A DNA stretch of 64,000 nucleotides from Aequorivita sp. H23M31 (GTDB taxonomy: Bacteria > Bacteroidota > Bacteroidia > Flavobacteriales > Flavobacteriaceae): NCBI RefSeq assembly GCF_004022485.1, contig NZ_CP034951.1:3348001-3412000 (forward strand), in the 5' to 3' direction. Shown piece after piece: positions 63,971 through 64,000 of the stretch. Numbering within the stretch: position 1 is the first letter of the stretch; each line of letters starts with the position of its first letter. The position numbers and the translations under genes are program-made. The notes under the pieces are model-generated. The model was given only the letters and a program-made list of their open reading frames with translations, did not search any database and was not told where the DNA came from.

Positions 63971-64000
63971 TTTTCTCCGTGCGCCTCAGCGTTTTCTCAG
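63971..64000. repeat. Edge of a possible interspersed repeat
   Basis: The last bases, including TCTCCGTGCGCCTCAGCG, resemble the 'CTCCGTG-CTCAGCG' intergenic element seen in many Bacteroidota. The element is cut by the window edge. The stretch 63822-63970 shows nothing else. Confidence 0.35.

Overview
The window is AT-rich, gene-dense DNA from a Bacteroidota chromosome, almost certainly family Flavobacteriaceae. The evidence is type IX secretion C-terminal domains, many Sec lipoproteins, the bacillithiol enzyme BshC, LytTR two-component systems, weak Shine-Dalgarno signals and promoters of the TTG-N17..23-TAnnTTTG type. The genus cannot be fixed from the sequence alone. No rRNA, tRNA, CRISPR array, prophage or intact insertion sequence was seen.

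Layout. 1-4.6 kb: a lipoprotein and a LytS/LytTR-type two-component system surrounded by a set of identical control elements. 4.6-11.5 kb: a BNR-like lipoprotein with a CxCC motif, a glycosyltransferase, an EamA transporter, a PLP decarboxylase and an LpxD-like acyltransferase paired with an unknown protein. 11.6-18.8 kb (minus): bshC, guaA, LysM/PBP1 lipoprotein, OsmC, DUF922, DUF3820 and a spermidine-synthase-like protein. 19.2-21.7 kb: M14 peptidase. 22.1-33.0 kb: a mosaic surface-glycan cluster with alternating strands (FemAB/GNAT protein, FdtB-like aminotransferase, Wzx-like flippase, five glycosyltransferases, FdtA-like ketoisomerase), including two broken genes. 33.4-38.7 kb: S8-like protease, ftsE, a small exported coiled-coil protein, a GT39-like membrane protein and a decayed REP-associated transposase. 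39-43.8 kb: a TPR protein with its beta-barrel partner. 43.9-47.2 kb (minus): DUF4345 protein and a second two-component system. 47.6-57.0 kb (plus): a sulfatase operon (two outer-membrane channel-like proteins, arylsulfatase, alkylsulfatase, HAD lipoprotein, lipoprotein formylglycine-generating enzyme, amidohydrolase). 57.2-64 kb: two T9SS cargo proteins, a small-protein/nucleotidyltransferase module and a methyltransferase.

Most notable: a 15-bp motif, TTAGWATTYGGYAG, occurs six times as three direct-repeat pairs, each with exactly 21-bp spacing. Two pairs sit exactly 7 bp upstream of a TTG-N20-TAAnTTTG promoter: one for the lipoprotein, and one firing into a stretch without an annotated gene that ends in a terminator hairpin. 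The third pair precedes the sensor kinase gene. This looks like a complete LytTR regulon with a candidate regulated small RNA (or short peptide) at about 4077-4160 or to 4265.

The sulfatase operon appears self-contained. It carries exported sulfatases (one with a CTAGR modification motif) together with an exported formylglycine-generating enzyme that keeps both active-site cysteines, suggesting that sulfatase maturation happens in the periplasm. Intergenic DNA is unusually rich in repeats: 7-nt-period tandem arrays, a degenerate 15/16-nt unit, several palindromes and a dead REP-associated transposase.
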